In this document: piece by piece, positions 14,162 through 22,332 of the stretch
Layout: each line of letters begins with the position of its first letter
Position numbering within the stretch: the stretch's first letter is position 1
Source of the DNA: a virus
IMG/VR virus record: IMGVR_UViG_3300033149_006612
Location: 16,183 to 80,182 of that record
Direction: 5' to 3' (one strand)
DNA length: 64,000 bases
Notes under the pieces: generated by a model
What the model was told of the DNA's origin: nothing
Seen by the model: only the letters and a program-made list of their open reading frames with translations
Databases searched by the model: none
Made by a program: the position numbers and the translations under genes

Positions 14162-16744
14162 ATGAAGTACTGTAAATCATGCCCCAGGGCGGATGACCCC
14201 CTGGTCAATCCGGTACCTGGATTCCATCTACAACCGTCCAGCCGGGAGACTGCCAGAGTTATGATAATTCTGGAGTCTCCCACCCATATCCAAGTCGAAC
14301 ACGGTGATCCCCTGATGGACCGGGACTCGATCGATGACCCGGAAGCCGTCGAGGATATAGGTGCCATAATAGTTCAGCTGGAACGATGGAAGATCGACCC
14401 CTCCGAGGTTTTCATCACCTACCTTCAACGCTGTAAACCGCCTAAGTTCTCAAAAATCCAGGCCACCGAGTGTTATAAAACCCACGTCATGCCCGAGATT
14501 GAAACGGTCCGACCGGAGATCCTGATGCTGATCGGGAACAACGTCCTGTATACCATAACGGGTAGTAGAGGGATCCTGGCCAAACACGGTACTGTAATCA
14601 GGGTCGAAGGCTCCGACACCGTCCTCCTGCCCTGTATAGCTCCGAGTTACGTCCGTGCCATGGACGGCAGGCGACGGGAGGATGCCCAGCGGATGTGGGT
14701 CCAGGCGTTCCAGAGGTTGGCCGGTCTCCTCTCCGGGAGCGACGACGATGTAAATCAGAACTATCATATAGTCACGGGTCGCGACCGATCCCAATTGAAA
14801 GAACTGGAACGATACCTACTCGATCATGACTTCCATATGTTCGACCTGGAAACCTGGCCGTTGAAGCCTTGGGCTGAAGGGGCTCAGATACTGACCGCCG
14901 CCTGGTCCGCCTTTGAAGGTGAAGGTTGGGCAGTGGCATATGATCATCCCGAGGCCACCTGGACCTCCAAGGACAGGCGGTGGCTTAAGGACATGATCAA
15001 GGCATGGGCATCGGACAGGGATAAATTAAAAGGCGCAGCCAACGCCAAGTTTGAAATCATCTGGGTTCGGGAGATCCTCGGGGTAGAGCTGGAATCGGTC
15101 GTCGTTGACCCGATCGTGCTGGACTATCTTGATGATGAGAATCGCGACCACGACGTCGGAGCTATGGCCTGGAGGTATACCGATCTCGGCGGATACGACG
15201 CCTGCATGCGGGACTTTCGATATAGGGGTAAGGACGGCAGGGAGCAGCCCGACTACAGGAGAGCCCCGCTCGATCTGCTGGCCCGATATAACGTCACCGA
15301 TACGGACGTCGAGATCCGATCCATGAATGTCTTGATAGACAGGCTGGATGCCACATTAAAGAGAGTTCACGATGAGATACTGATCCCGGTTGCCTACACC
15401 CTGGCTACGGTAGAGAAGAACGGCTGGACCGTGGACATAGATCAGGCAATCAAGATATATGAGAAGTATGATCAGAAGTTGAAGGATCTACATGAGGAGC
15501 TCCGGGAAGACCCGGTCTTCCGACAGTTCGAGGAGGACCAGGGTAAACCGTTCAACTTTGACTCCTTCCCGCAAAAGGTGAAGCTCTTTTTCGGATGGGA
15601 CCCGAAGAAACACAGGAAATTCGATGACGCACAGAACCGGTATTTCGATTTCCCGATCGACTTTAACTTCATGACTAAAGCCCGGCATCCGTCCACCGAT
15701 AAGAACTGGCGTGCCGCCAACAAACACCACCAATTCGTGTCCGTCTATGATAGGTACATGAAGGCCTGGGGGCTGATGAAAGGATTCCTTAAGCCTCTGC
15801 CGGACTACATCGACAACAAGGACCGGCGGATCCACACCGACTACAACGCCGCGAAGGTGGTCTCCGGGAGACTGTCCTCCACCAACCCCAACACGCAGAA
15901 CTTCCCCGATGATAAGGAATTCTGGAGCATATTTATCTCTCGGTGGGGAAAACGAGGTGGAAGGTTCGTTAAAGCCGACTATTCCCAGGTGGAACTCCGC
16001 GTATTGGCCTGGCTGTCCAACGATCAGCCGATGATCCAGACGTTCAAAAACGGGATAGACATCCACATCCAAACCACGAAGGAATTCTTGGTTATCTCCG
16101 ACGAACAGTGGAACGCCTGGGACGATAAAACCCGGCACTATAAGCGGCAATGGGGGAAGAGGATGAACTTTGCCGTGGCCAATGACCGTGGCGCACATCA
16201 CCTGGCCCTGGATCTCACCTCCCTTCAGAGGGAGGTATCCGGAGATTGGAGCCTGGTCGTTACGGATGAGGAGGCCCAGGAATATATCGATCGCTGGTAT
16301 GCCCCCCATGAAGCCATCCTCGCCTGGAAGGAGGCCGAAATCGCTAAAGCCAGGGAGGTCGGCTACGTTGAATCCCCTCAAGGTTACCGGCGACGGGCAC
16401 CGGACGTCAATAACAGGTATGACAGCCATAAACGACTGGCTGCCGAACGCACCCTGATCTCGTTCCTCATGCAGAGCACGGCCGGGGTGATTACGCTGAT
16501 CGCCAAAACCCGAATCCAAGAGCTGATCACGGAAGGAAACTTTAAATCCAAGATCTGTGGGAGTGTGTACGACAGCATCATCCTCGATATAAGGATGGAC
16601 GAACTGGACGTCCTGTGCAGTCAAATCCCCGACCTGATGCGCCAGGTCGGTGTTGACTACGGCTGCCCGGTTCCGCTGGCCGTGGATCTGGAGATAGGCG
16701 AAGACGGGGGGAGCCTGGTGGCATATGATGAGGTCCCGTTTTAA
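14162..16744 (+). CDS. DNA polymerase I (PolA family, DpoZ candidate) fused to a UDG-like domain
   Basis: 860 residues. Residues 1-190 match family-4 uracil-DNA glycosylase with all four Fe-S cysteines (C4, C7, C91, C104), but the catalytic Asn is Y87 and the HPS histidine is A160, so this domain is probably inactive. Exonuclease motifs are D228/E230, N294-E298 and Y376-D380. Polymerase motif A is DYSQVELR (D606). In motif B, R662, K666 and F670 are kept but the residue matching E. coli Y766 is N674. Motif C reads VYDS (D804) instead of VHDE. There is no 5'-3' exonuclease. With PurZ encoded downstream it is the likely replicase for Z-containing DNA. Confidence 0.9.
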   Translation: MKYCKSCPRADDPLVNPVPGFHLQPSSRETARVMIILESPTHIQVEHGDPLMDRDSIDDPEAVEDIGAIIVQLERWKIDPSEVFITYLQRCKPPKFSKIQATECYKTHVMPEIETVRPEILMLIGNNVLYTITGSRGILAKHGTVIRVEGSDTVLLPCIAPSYVRAMDGRRREDAQRMWVQAFQRLAGLLSGSDDDVNQNYHIVTGRDRSQLKELERYLLDHDFHMFDLETWPLKPWAEGAQILTAAWSAFEGEGWAVAYDHPEATWTSKDRRWLKDMIKAWASDRDKLKGAANAKFEIIWVREILGVELESVVVDPIVLDYLDDENRDHDVGAMAWRYTDLGGYDACMRDFRYRGKDGREQPDYRRAPLDLLARYNVTDTDVEIRSMNVLIDRLDATLKRVHDEILIPVAYTLATVEKNGWTVDIDQAIKIYEKYDQKLKDLHEELREDPVFRQFEEDQGKPFNFDSFPQKVKLFFGWDPKKHRKFDDAQNRYFDFPIDFNFMTKARHPSTDKNWRAANKHHQFVSVYDRYMKAWGLMKGFLKPLPDYIDNKDRRIHTDYNAAKVVSGRLSSTNPNTQNFPDDKEFWSIFISRWGKRGGRFVKADYSQVELRVLAWLSNDQPMIQTFKNGIDIHIQTTKEFLVISDEQWNAWDDKTRHYKRQWGKRMNFAVANDRGAHHLALDLTSLQREVSGDWSLVVTDEEAQEYIDRWYAPHEAILAWKEAEIAKAREVGYVESPQGYRRRAPDVNNRYDSHKRLAAERTLISFLMQSTAGVITLIAKTRIQELITEGNFKSKICGSVYDSIILDIRMDELDVLCSQIPDLMRQVGVDYGCPVPLAVDLEIGEDGGSLVAYDEVPF

Positions 16745-16771
16745 CCGTGGAGGAGACGCTAAATTTATATA

Positions 16772-16791
16772 CCCTCCCGTACACGGGAGGG
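16772..16791. repeat. Stem-loop after polymerase gene
   Basis: CCCTCCCG and CGGGAGGG flank the loop TACA, giving an 8-bp GC-rich stem just after the polymerase stop. No T tract follows, so it is not a clear terminator. It may stabilise or attenuate the polycistronic mRNA. Confidence 0.5.
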
Positions 16792-16821
16792 CATCTTCCG
16801 AGGCAAAAGGAGCTATACGAG

Positions 16822-17073
16822 ATGACATCAGAGAACAAAGATGAGGTACGGAGACAGTCTACACTACCCGATCGGGCGTGGTTTTCCTTCGGTCTAACCG
16901 CCAAGATGGGTGATCCGGGCGATCCCGACACCCGGAACTACTGCAGGATAGATGCCGGGTACGCCAGGGATCTGAAGCCCGGGGAGACGTTCCAAAAGGC
17001 GGTGGACGACATCAGTCGCGACGTGGTGGCCGAGATCTTGTCCTCATTGGACGGTCTGGGGGTCAAACTATGA
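16822..17073 (+). CDS. Small hypothetical protein
   Basis: 83 residues from ATG 16822, chosen over an upstream GTG because AAAGGAG lies ten bases before it and the upstream part would span a stem-loop. It begins MTSENKDEVRRQSTLPDRAW and has a small beta-rich core (FSFGLTAKMGD) and a helical end (FQKAVDDISRDVVAEILSSL). The stop overlaps the next start (ATGA). It sits between the polymerase and the UvsY-like gene. Function unknown. Confidence 0.6.
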   Translation: MTSENKDEVRRQSTLPDRAWFSFGLTAKMGDPGDPDTRNYCRIDAGYARDLKPGETFQKAVDDISRDVVAEILSSLDGLGVKL

Positions 17074-17519
17074 ACATCATGAAGATTGAAATCTCCCTCG
17101 ACGGCGATACGGTTGAGCGGGACCTGAATCGGGAGATGGACATCATACCGGAGAACCTGGACGACGAGATGCGGGCATTCCCCGGTTTACTGTGTTGGTG
17201 GAGTCTCCTGGCCGCCCGGGCCAAGGCCGAGCGGGAGACGATCGAAAAGGAGATCAAGGCCCTGGAGGCCGATCTTGATCTGGAACTCAGGAATCCACGC
17301 CACGTCAAGATGCTCCAGGATGAAGGTTACCGGGTTACCGAGAGTATGATTGCCAGCAGGATTCGATCCTCCGAATCGTGGCGAGCTTTAAATAAGAGAT
17401 GGTCCGATGCCCGATCGAGGGAATTAAAGCTTGACGGGGTAGTAAGGTCTCTGGAGGCCAAACACACCCTGATCATCCAGATGAACGCCGACAGACGGCA
17501 GGAACGGAGGATCGGTTAA
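17070..17519 (+). CDS. UvsY-like recombination mediator candidate
   Basis: 149 residues, mostly helical. A tryptophan-containing helix (GLLCWWSLLAARAKAERETI) is followed by a basic coiled segment and a C-terminal block RALNKRWSDARSRELKLDGV... LEAKHTLIIQMN. This order resembles T4 UvsY and relatives, which load UvsX on gp32-coated ssDNA. Its position before the gp32-like SSB and in the same operon as the recombinase supports this. Similarity was judged by eye only, so the call is tentative. Confidence 0.45.
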   Translation: MNIMKIEISLDGDTVERDLNREMDIIPENLDDEMRAFPGLLCWWSLLAARAKAERETIEKEIKALEADLDLELRNPRHVKMLQDEGYRVTESMIASRIRSSESWRALNKRWSDARSRELKLDGVVRSLEAKHTLIIQMNADRRQERRIG

Positions 17520-17747
17520 CAGGGATGGAGGAAAAACCTGAACTCAGTACCGAGATCGATACAGCGGTTAAGAGTTAAGACGGCACCGGCATCCGCGACG
17601 GGTAGGAGTCCGGGACGGTTACGGCGAAAGCCGGTCACCCCCCCGGGATCCGTCGATGGAGGCAGACCCGGCGTATGCCCATAATGCGGTGCGGCCGCCG
17701 CTGCCGACGTTTAAACGTTAACAGACAAACGGAAAAGGAGAAGGAAA
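17520..17747 (+). other. Long SSB leader region
   Basis: The 228 bases between the UvsY-like gene and the SSB gene hold copy C of the 25-bp element, a GC-rich stretch GCGGCCGCCGC, the palindrome GTTTAAAC and a 16-codon ORF at 17525-17575 (MEEKPELSTEIDTAVKS). The length and the shared element suggest regulation of SSB expression. No sigma-70 promoter was seen. Confidence 0.5.
17626..17650 (+). repeat. 25-bp leader element, copy C
   Basis: This copy is identical over 25 bases to copy A on the opposite strand at 10572-10596 and differs from copy B at three positions. It lies about 100 bases before the SSB start codon and is followed by the same CGTCG as copy B. Confidence 0.7.
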
Positions 17748-18950
17748 ATGGTAGATATGGCCGCCATCCGTCGTCGCTACGACGAGATGCAGAGGAAACA
17801 ACGCGCGTCTTCAATCTGGAGACCGGCAGAAGGTGAGAATCTGATAAGGATCATCCCGTGGACCCATAAAGGGGTAGAATTCTTCTACCTTCAGTCGGCT
17901 CAGCATTTCTACGTCCGGCCGGATAAGGTGCCGGTCGAATGCCGGACGGGTCTTCTCGGTGAAGACTGCCCGATCTGCACCAGGCTGGAAATGGACCTTG
18001 AAGATCCGGAGACGGGGGAATCCGAACTCACCCGCATCAAGCGGATGCTGGCACGCGACGTCTATTACTTCAACATCTTCGACTGGCTCGCCTGGGAGGA
18101 ATGGCAAAAACTCAGCAGGAGTGAAAGGAGCAACGAAACCAAACCCGGATGTGAAATCTTCCCATGCCCCCCCGGCCTGGCCAGGGACATCTTCCAGAAA
18201 ATCCAGAATGAGAGGCTGTACCCGAATTTCTTCGATCTAGAAGACGGCTGTGATCTGTACATCCAGAACAGCGGTGAAGGATTCAACCGCTACACCCTGG
18301 ACATCCCACCGCAGCGAACCGCGGTTCCCAAACACGTCCTCGGGGAGGCGAAAAACCTGTTCACCTATGTTAAAGCTCCGTCTGAAGCCTGGGTGGAGGA
18401 ATTGATCACCAGGAACATCCGGGACATCAAGGATCTGAAGGAGGAATACCGCGGCGTTAACCGGATCGAGGTTCTGGGTGACATCGATGAAAGACCCGAA
18501 AACTGGCTCCTCTATTACTCCCCCGAAGAATCCACAAAATCCGCTGAGGGAAAGGCCGTCAATAAGGGGAGGAAAAAGAAAAAGGACAAAGGGAAGAGTG
18601 GCCTGGCCGCGCTCCGCTCAAAGATGGAGGGGAAGGAAGAAGGCGGAGGGAAAAAGCCTAAAAAGGAGGGATTTAAACGATCACCGATGACCGAGGATGA
18701 TGAAGACGTCCCCCGTTGCTGTGGGACCGATGAGACACCCGGTCACTGGGAGGAGGGATGTTCAGACTGCATCGCCTGTGTGGCCGAGGATGTCTGCCGC
18801 CATTTCACCGAGGGTCACAGGACCGTTACCAGGATCGCGAATGAGACGGAAACGAAGGCTGAGGAGGACAGCCCCCACCTCCGTGGCGTACAGGAACCCA
18901 CACCTGAGGAGAGTCCCCTAGACAGGCTTCGTAGGTTTAAACGGAAATGA
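17748..18950 (+). CDS. Single-stranded DNA-binding protein, T4 gp32-like
   Basis: 400 residues, start behind AAAAGGAG. The N-terminus is basic (IRRRYDEMQRKQR), like the cooperativity domain of gp32. The core carries the gp32-type zinc site H53, C65, C74, C77 inserted in the OB fold. A lysine-rich linker follows (about residues 270-310), then an unusual second cysteine cluster (CCGTDE, CSDCIAC, DVC, about residues 323-350) and an acidic stretch before a basic end. It coats ssDNA for the polymerase, helicase and recombinase encoded around it. The extra C-terminal cysteine cluster is not typical of gp32. Confidence 0.85.
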   Translation: MVDMAAIRRRYDEMQRKQRASSIWRPAEGENLIRIIPWTHKGVEFFYLQSAQHFYVRPDKVPVECRTGLLGEDCPICTRLEMDLEDPETGESELTRIKRMLARDVYYFNIFDWLAWEEWQKLSRSERSNETKPGCEIFPCPPGLARDIFQKIQNERLYPNFFDLEDGCDLYIQNSGEGFNRYTLDIPPQRTAVPKHVLGEAKNLFTYVKAPSEAWVEELITRNIRDIKDLKEEYRGVNRIEVLGDIDERPENWLLYYSPEESTKSAEGKAVNKGRKKKKDKGKSGLAALRSKMEGKEEGGGKKPKKEGFKRSPMTEDDEDVPRCCGTDETPGHWEEGCSDCIACVAEDVCRHFTEGHRTVTRIANETETKAEEDSPHLRGVQEPTPEESPLDRLRRFKRK

Positions 18951-19001
18951 GCGACAGCACCGGCAACGGAAGGTTAAAACAAATCGTCAAGGAGATTAAA
19001 A

Positions 19002-20117
19002 GTGAAGCGAGGAAAACTCAACGTGCTGATTGACGGACAGTGGGGCAGCACCGGAAAGGGGAAAATTGCTGCCTATCTCGCCAACAAGTTCCGGATCGAC
19101 CTGGCCATTTCGAACAACATGAGCAACGCCGGTCACACCTTCTACGTGGACGGCCGGAAGTATGTGGCCTTCCACGTCCCGGCTGCGGTAGCCCGGCCGG
19201 ACTGTGAAGTCCTGCTGGGTCCGACCACGGCCATCACGCTGGACCTGTTCGAGAAGGAATTGGACTGTATGGAACGGTTAAACGTTCGAAAGCGGATGAG
19301 CATCCATCCCCATGCAACAATCATCACCGAACGGCATCGGGAGATCGAGGCCGGGTCCGTTGAACGGATTTCGTCCACCGTCAAAGGCTGTGGAGCCGCC
19401 CTAGCCGAGAAGGTGTCCCGGAGTAAAAACGTCCGACTGGCCGGTGAAGTTAAGGAACTAAGGCCCTATATCGCCGATACGGTCGAGATACTGCATACCG
19501 CCTTGGAGAATGGAGCCATCTGTTTAGCGGAGGTAGCGCAGGGATTCGATCTATCGTTAAACCACGGCATGCAGTATCCGTTCGTCACCAGCCGGGACGT
19601 CACGGTCTGTTCCTGCCTCAATGATTGTGGTGTCCCGCCCGCTGCGTTAGGTGACGTTTACGCCTCCCTCCGCTGCCATCCCATCCGGGTAGGGAATGTG
19701 GTCAGGGAGGGGAAGACGGTAGGTTGGTCCGGTCCTCATTACCCCGATCAGGAGGAATTGAGCTGGGACACCGTCACCAGGCAGTCCGGGAGTGAGAAAC
19801 CGTTGATCGAGAGAACCACCGTTACCGATAAGGTTCGCCGGGTCTTCAGCTGGTCCGACATCCAGTACAACAAATTCGTCAAGATGTGCGATCCGGATTT
19901 TGTATTCCTGAACTTCATCAACTACCTTGACGCCGATTTGTACGGTGTCAGTTCAGATGATGAATCCGGAATGCAGAGAGTCCTGGACTCCGAAAAGGTC
20001 GTCGAATGGCTCGACCGCCATTCCAAAGGTAACCCTAACTGGGTACCGGTCGCATACGTCGGGACCGGGCCGGATGAACGTCACATGGTCGATATGGGAA
20101 TCGACGACATCCGCTGA
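19002..20117 (+). CDS. purZ: PurZ-type adenylosuccinate synthetase homologue (2-aminoadenine pathway)
   Basis: 371 residues, GTG start behind AAGGAG. It is a PurA-family enzyme shorter than bacterial PurA (about 430). The P-loop region reads GQWGSTGKGK at residues 12-21: S16 replaces the catalytic Asp of PurA (GDEGKGK), the hallmark of phage PurZ, which joins aspartate to dGMP to make the precursor of dZMP. The catalytic His motif NAGHT is kept, as is the GTT-like segment STVKGCGAALAEKV. It precedes the MazZ-like and dUTPase genes. The same operon supplies the PolA-family polymerase. PurZ rather than host-like PurA is strongly favoured. Confidence 0.9.
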   Translation: MKRGKLNVLIDGQWGSTGKGKIAAYLANKFRIDLAISNNMSNAGHTFYVDGRKYVAFHVPAAVARPDCEVLLGPTTAITLDLFEKELDCMERLNVRKRMSIHPHATIITERHREIEAGSVERISSTVKGCGAALAEKVSRSKNVRLAGEVKELRPYIADTVEILHTALENGAICLAEVAQGFDLSLNHGMQYPFVTSRDVTVCSCLNDCGVPPAALGDVYASLRCHPIRVGNVVREGKTVGWSGPHYPDQEELSWDTVTRQSGSEKPLIERTTVTDKVRRVFSWSDIQYNKFVKMCDPDFVFLNFINYLDADLYGVSSDDESGMQRVLDSEKVVEWLDRHSKGNPNWVPVAYVGTGPDERHMVDMGIDDIR

Positions 20118-20169
20118 AACCCGGCCTTCCCGTGGGAATCCGCCTATCATATAGGATCGGTATATTGCT

Positions 20170-20655
20170 ATGAGAAAAGATGAGGATAGCCGCCCCCGTC
20201 GTCATAGATACGACCCCGACGGGGAAGAACCGAACGACGAGGCCCCTCCGCCGGTAAACCGAGACGGATACATCGAGTTCAAGACCGGGGCGACCCGCCA
20301 ATGCATTAAGCCCCGGTTTGATCTAATCCCGCGAGACTGCCTCGTCAGACTTGCCACCGTCTACCTCGAAGGTATGAGGAAATATGGGGTCGATAACTGG
20401 AAAAAAGGCATGCCCTGGTCGGATACCCTTAACCACGCCATCGACCACCTGCTGGCCTGGAAGGAGGGCAGACGGGATGAAGATCATCTCGGCCACGCCG
20501 CCTGGGGAATTTTTACCCTGATGTTCTTTGAGATGAACGATTATAGGGAGGACTGCGATCTGCCCTTACTGACCGAAACATTAGGAGTGAAACCGGATGA
20601 ACAAACTGCAGGTAAAGCGCCTGAAGGGACATCCTCACAGGCACCCGGAACTTAA
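20170..20655 (+). CDS. MazZ-like dATP/dGTP diphosphohydrolase
   Basis: 161 residues. The core (residues 40-120) has the all-alpha MazG-like pattern of phage dATP/dGTP diphosphohydrolases: KPRFDLIPRDCL, then EGMRKYGVDNWKKGMPWSDT, then HAIDHLLAWKEG and DHLGHAAWGI. These enzymes turn dGTP into dGMP, the substrate of PurZ, and may drain dATP. Adjacency to purZ (52-base gap) supports this role. The N-terminal 35 residues are charged and likely disordered. The gene overlaps the dUTPase gene by 59 bases. Confidence 0.8.
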   Translation: MRKDEDSRPRRHRYDPDGEEPNDEAPPPVNRDGYIEFKTGATRQCIKPRFDLIPRDCLVRLATVYLEGMRKYGVDNWKKGMPWSDTLNHAIDHLLAWKEGRRDEDHLGHAAWGIFTLMFFEMNDYREDCDLPLLTETLGVKPDEQTAGKAPEGTSSQAPGT

Positions 20656-21070
20656 GTATTGCTACGACGGTGATGTCGGGATGGACCTGATCGTCAACGT
20701 TGAAGATCAGGTCGTGATCCAACCGGGGGAGTTCGCGGACATCCCAACCGGCATCGCGATAAAGCTACCTGAAGGAACTTGGGCCGCCATCCGTCCCCGG
20801 AGTTCGACCTTTTTCCGACGAAGGTTAATCGTCTATGACGGTACGATCGACAACGGGTATACGGGACCCCTCTATATCGGGGTGTTTAACCCGGGACCGG
20901 ACGTTCAGATCATCCCGGAAAAGGCAAAACTGGCTCAACTGGTCATATTTAACCGAGTACCGATAGAGGAGGTTGAATACGTCGACAGCCTTCCCGAAAC
21001 CCAACGCGGGGAAGCCGGTATGGGGAGTTCTGACGCGGACGTAGATGGACGATGGACACGTACAACCTAG
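20597..21070 (+). CDS. dut: dUTPase (trimeric dUTP diphosphatase)
   Basis: 157 residues containing the five dUTPase motifs in order: DVGMDL, RPRSSTF, DGTIDNGYTG, AQLVIF and the glycine-rich RGEAGMGSSD near the C-terminus, which lacks the usual Phe (M instead). It hydrolyses dUTP to dUMP, limiting uracil in phage DNA and feeding thymidylate synthesis. AGGAG lies upstream of the ATG. The start is inside the preceding gene and the end overlaps the helicase gene. It completes a three-gene nucleotide-pool cassette with purZ and the MazZ-like gene. Confidence 0.9.
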   Translation: MNKLQVKRLKGHPHRHPELKYCYDGDVGMDLIVNVEDQVVIQPGEFADIPTGIAIKLPEGTWAAIRPRSSTFFRRRLIVYDGTIDNGYTGPLYIGVFNPGPDVQIIPEKAKLAQLVIFNRVPIEEVEYVDSLPETQRGEAGMGSSDADVDGRWTRTT

Positions 21071-22326
21071 ACTTCGAGACCCAGGTCAAGATCCTGGCGA
21101 TGGCCTGCCAGGATCCATCCTTCCTGTTGCAATACCGAGAATGTATAAATGCCGATTTCTTCACCCAAGAATCCTTAGTTCGAATCGCAGCCGTCATCCT
21201 TGACCATTTTGACCGTTATGACGACGCCCCGGATCGGACGGTAATCCGGCAGATGATCAAGGATCGTCATAACGATTTCGACGAAAACGAGCTTGAAGCC
21301 CTGATCGATGCCCTGTTCCACCCTCAGTATGACGCCGGTTTCGTCAGGGATGCCGTGATCGAATTTGCTAAGCGGGCAGCCTGGAAAGAACACTCCCTGA
21401 GATCCATCGATTTAATCGAATCCGGGGAATGGGAGGAGAAATGGGCCGACATCGAAAAAGGGGCTATGGACGCCCTATCTATAGGAGATCCCCAGCTTTC
21501 GATCGGCTATGAATGGAGGTCCGATCTCCGGGAAAGAATCCTAAACCTAAATAAGAAGGTACCGCGGGTCCCGACCATGATTAGAGGTCTGGATGAAGCC
21601 ATCAACGGCGGTCTGGCCGAGGGTGAACTCGGGATAGTGATAGCCCCCACCTCCGGATTTAAATCTACCCTCCTGATGAACTTCGCCGCCACGGCCCTTC
21701 TACAGAATAAAAGCGTTTACGTCTCCACCCACGAAATCCGAGACGTGTTCTGGGGGAGACGGCTGGACTGCCGTCTGACCGGCATGAACTTTGCCGCCAT
21801 GAACCGGAATCCGAGCATGGCGATCAAGAGGATGGAAACCATCCTCAAGAAATACCGGGCCAAGATAATCATTAAGGAATTCCCATCCGGGCAGGCAACA
21901 TGGCAGCAGGTCAAGAGGAACATTAACCTGTGGAGACGTCGAGGTTATCATTTCGACCTGATAATAGTCGACTATCTCGAAGAATTGAGAACTACGATCT
22001 CCACCAGGGACCGGCATGATCTAAGCCTGAAGAGTATAGCACAGGGGCTTCGAGCGATCGGTCAGGAATTGAAAGTCCCTGTCTGGACGGCCCAGCAGGC
22101 CCGTTGGCAGGCCGAAAACAGGGACCGGGCTGACTGGACATATGCAGCGAATTCCAAAGGCACCGTCCACGTCTCGGATGTAACGCTTACCATCAACCAG
22201 ACCAGGGATGAGAAGGAGGCGAATGAGGCCCGGTTATACGTGACCAAGAACCGCGAAGGTAGGAACCATGTGACCATTCCGGTCTCCATTAACCCGGACT
22301 ATTTCAGAATCAGCGAAAATCCCTGA
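21052..22326 (+). CDS. DnaB-like replicative helicase
   Basis: 424 residues. Residues 1-150 form a helical N-terminal domain, and a RecA-type ATPase domain follows. The Walker A region reads APTSGFKST (198-206): lysine and serine are present but the expected glycines are A198 and F203. Walker B is FDLIIVDYLEEL and a sensor/arginine region follows (WTAQQARWQAENRDR). It would unwind DNA at the fork with the primase encoded seven bases downstream. The altered P-loop is unusual, but the rest of the fold and context support a replicative helicase. Confidence 0.85.
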   Translation: MDTYNLDFETQVKILAMACQDPSFLLQYRECINADFFTQESLVRIAAVILDHFDRYDDAPDRTVIRQMIKDRHNDFDENELEALIDALFHPQYDAGFVRDAVIEFAKRAAWKEHSLRSIDLIESGEWEEKWADIEKGAMDALSIGDPQLSIGYEWRSDLRERILNLNKKVPRVPTMIRGLDEAINGGLAEGELGIVIAPTSGFKSTLLMNFAATALLQNKSVYVSTHEIRDVFWGRRLDCRLTGMNFAAMNRNPSMAIKRMETILKKYRAKIIIKEFPSGQATWQQVKRNINLWRRRGYHFDLIIVDYLEELRTTISTRDRHDLSLKSIAQGLRAIGQELKVPVWTAQQARWQAENRDRADWTYAANSKGTVHVSDVTLTINQTRDEKEANEARLYVTKNREGRNHVTIPVSINPDYFRISENP

Positions 22327-22332
22327 AGCACT

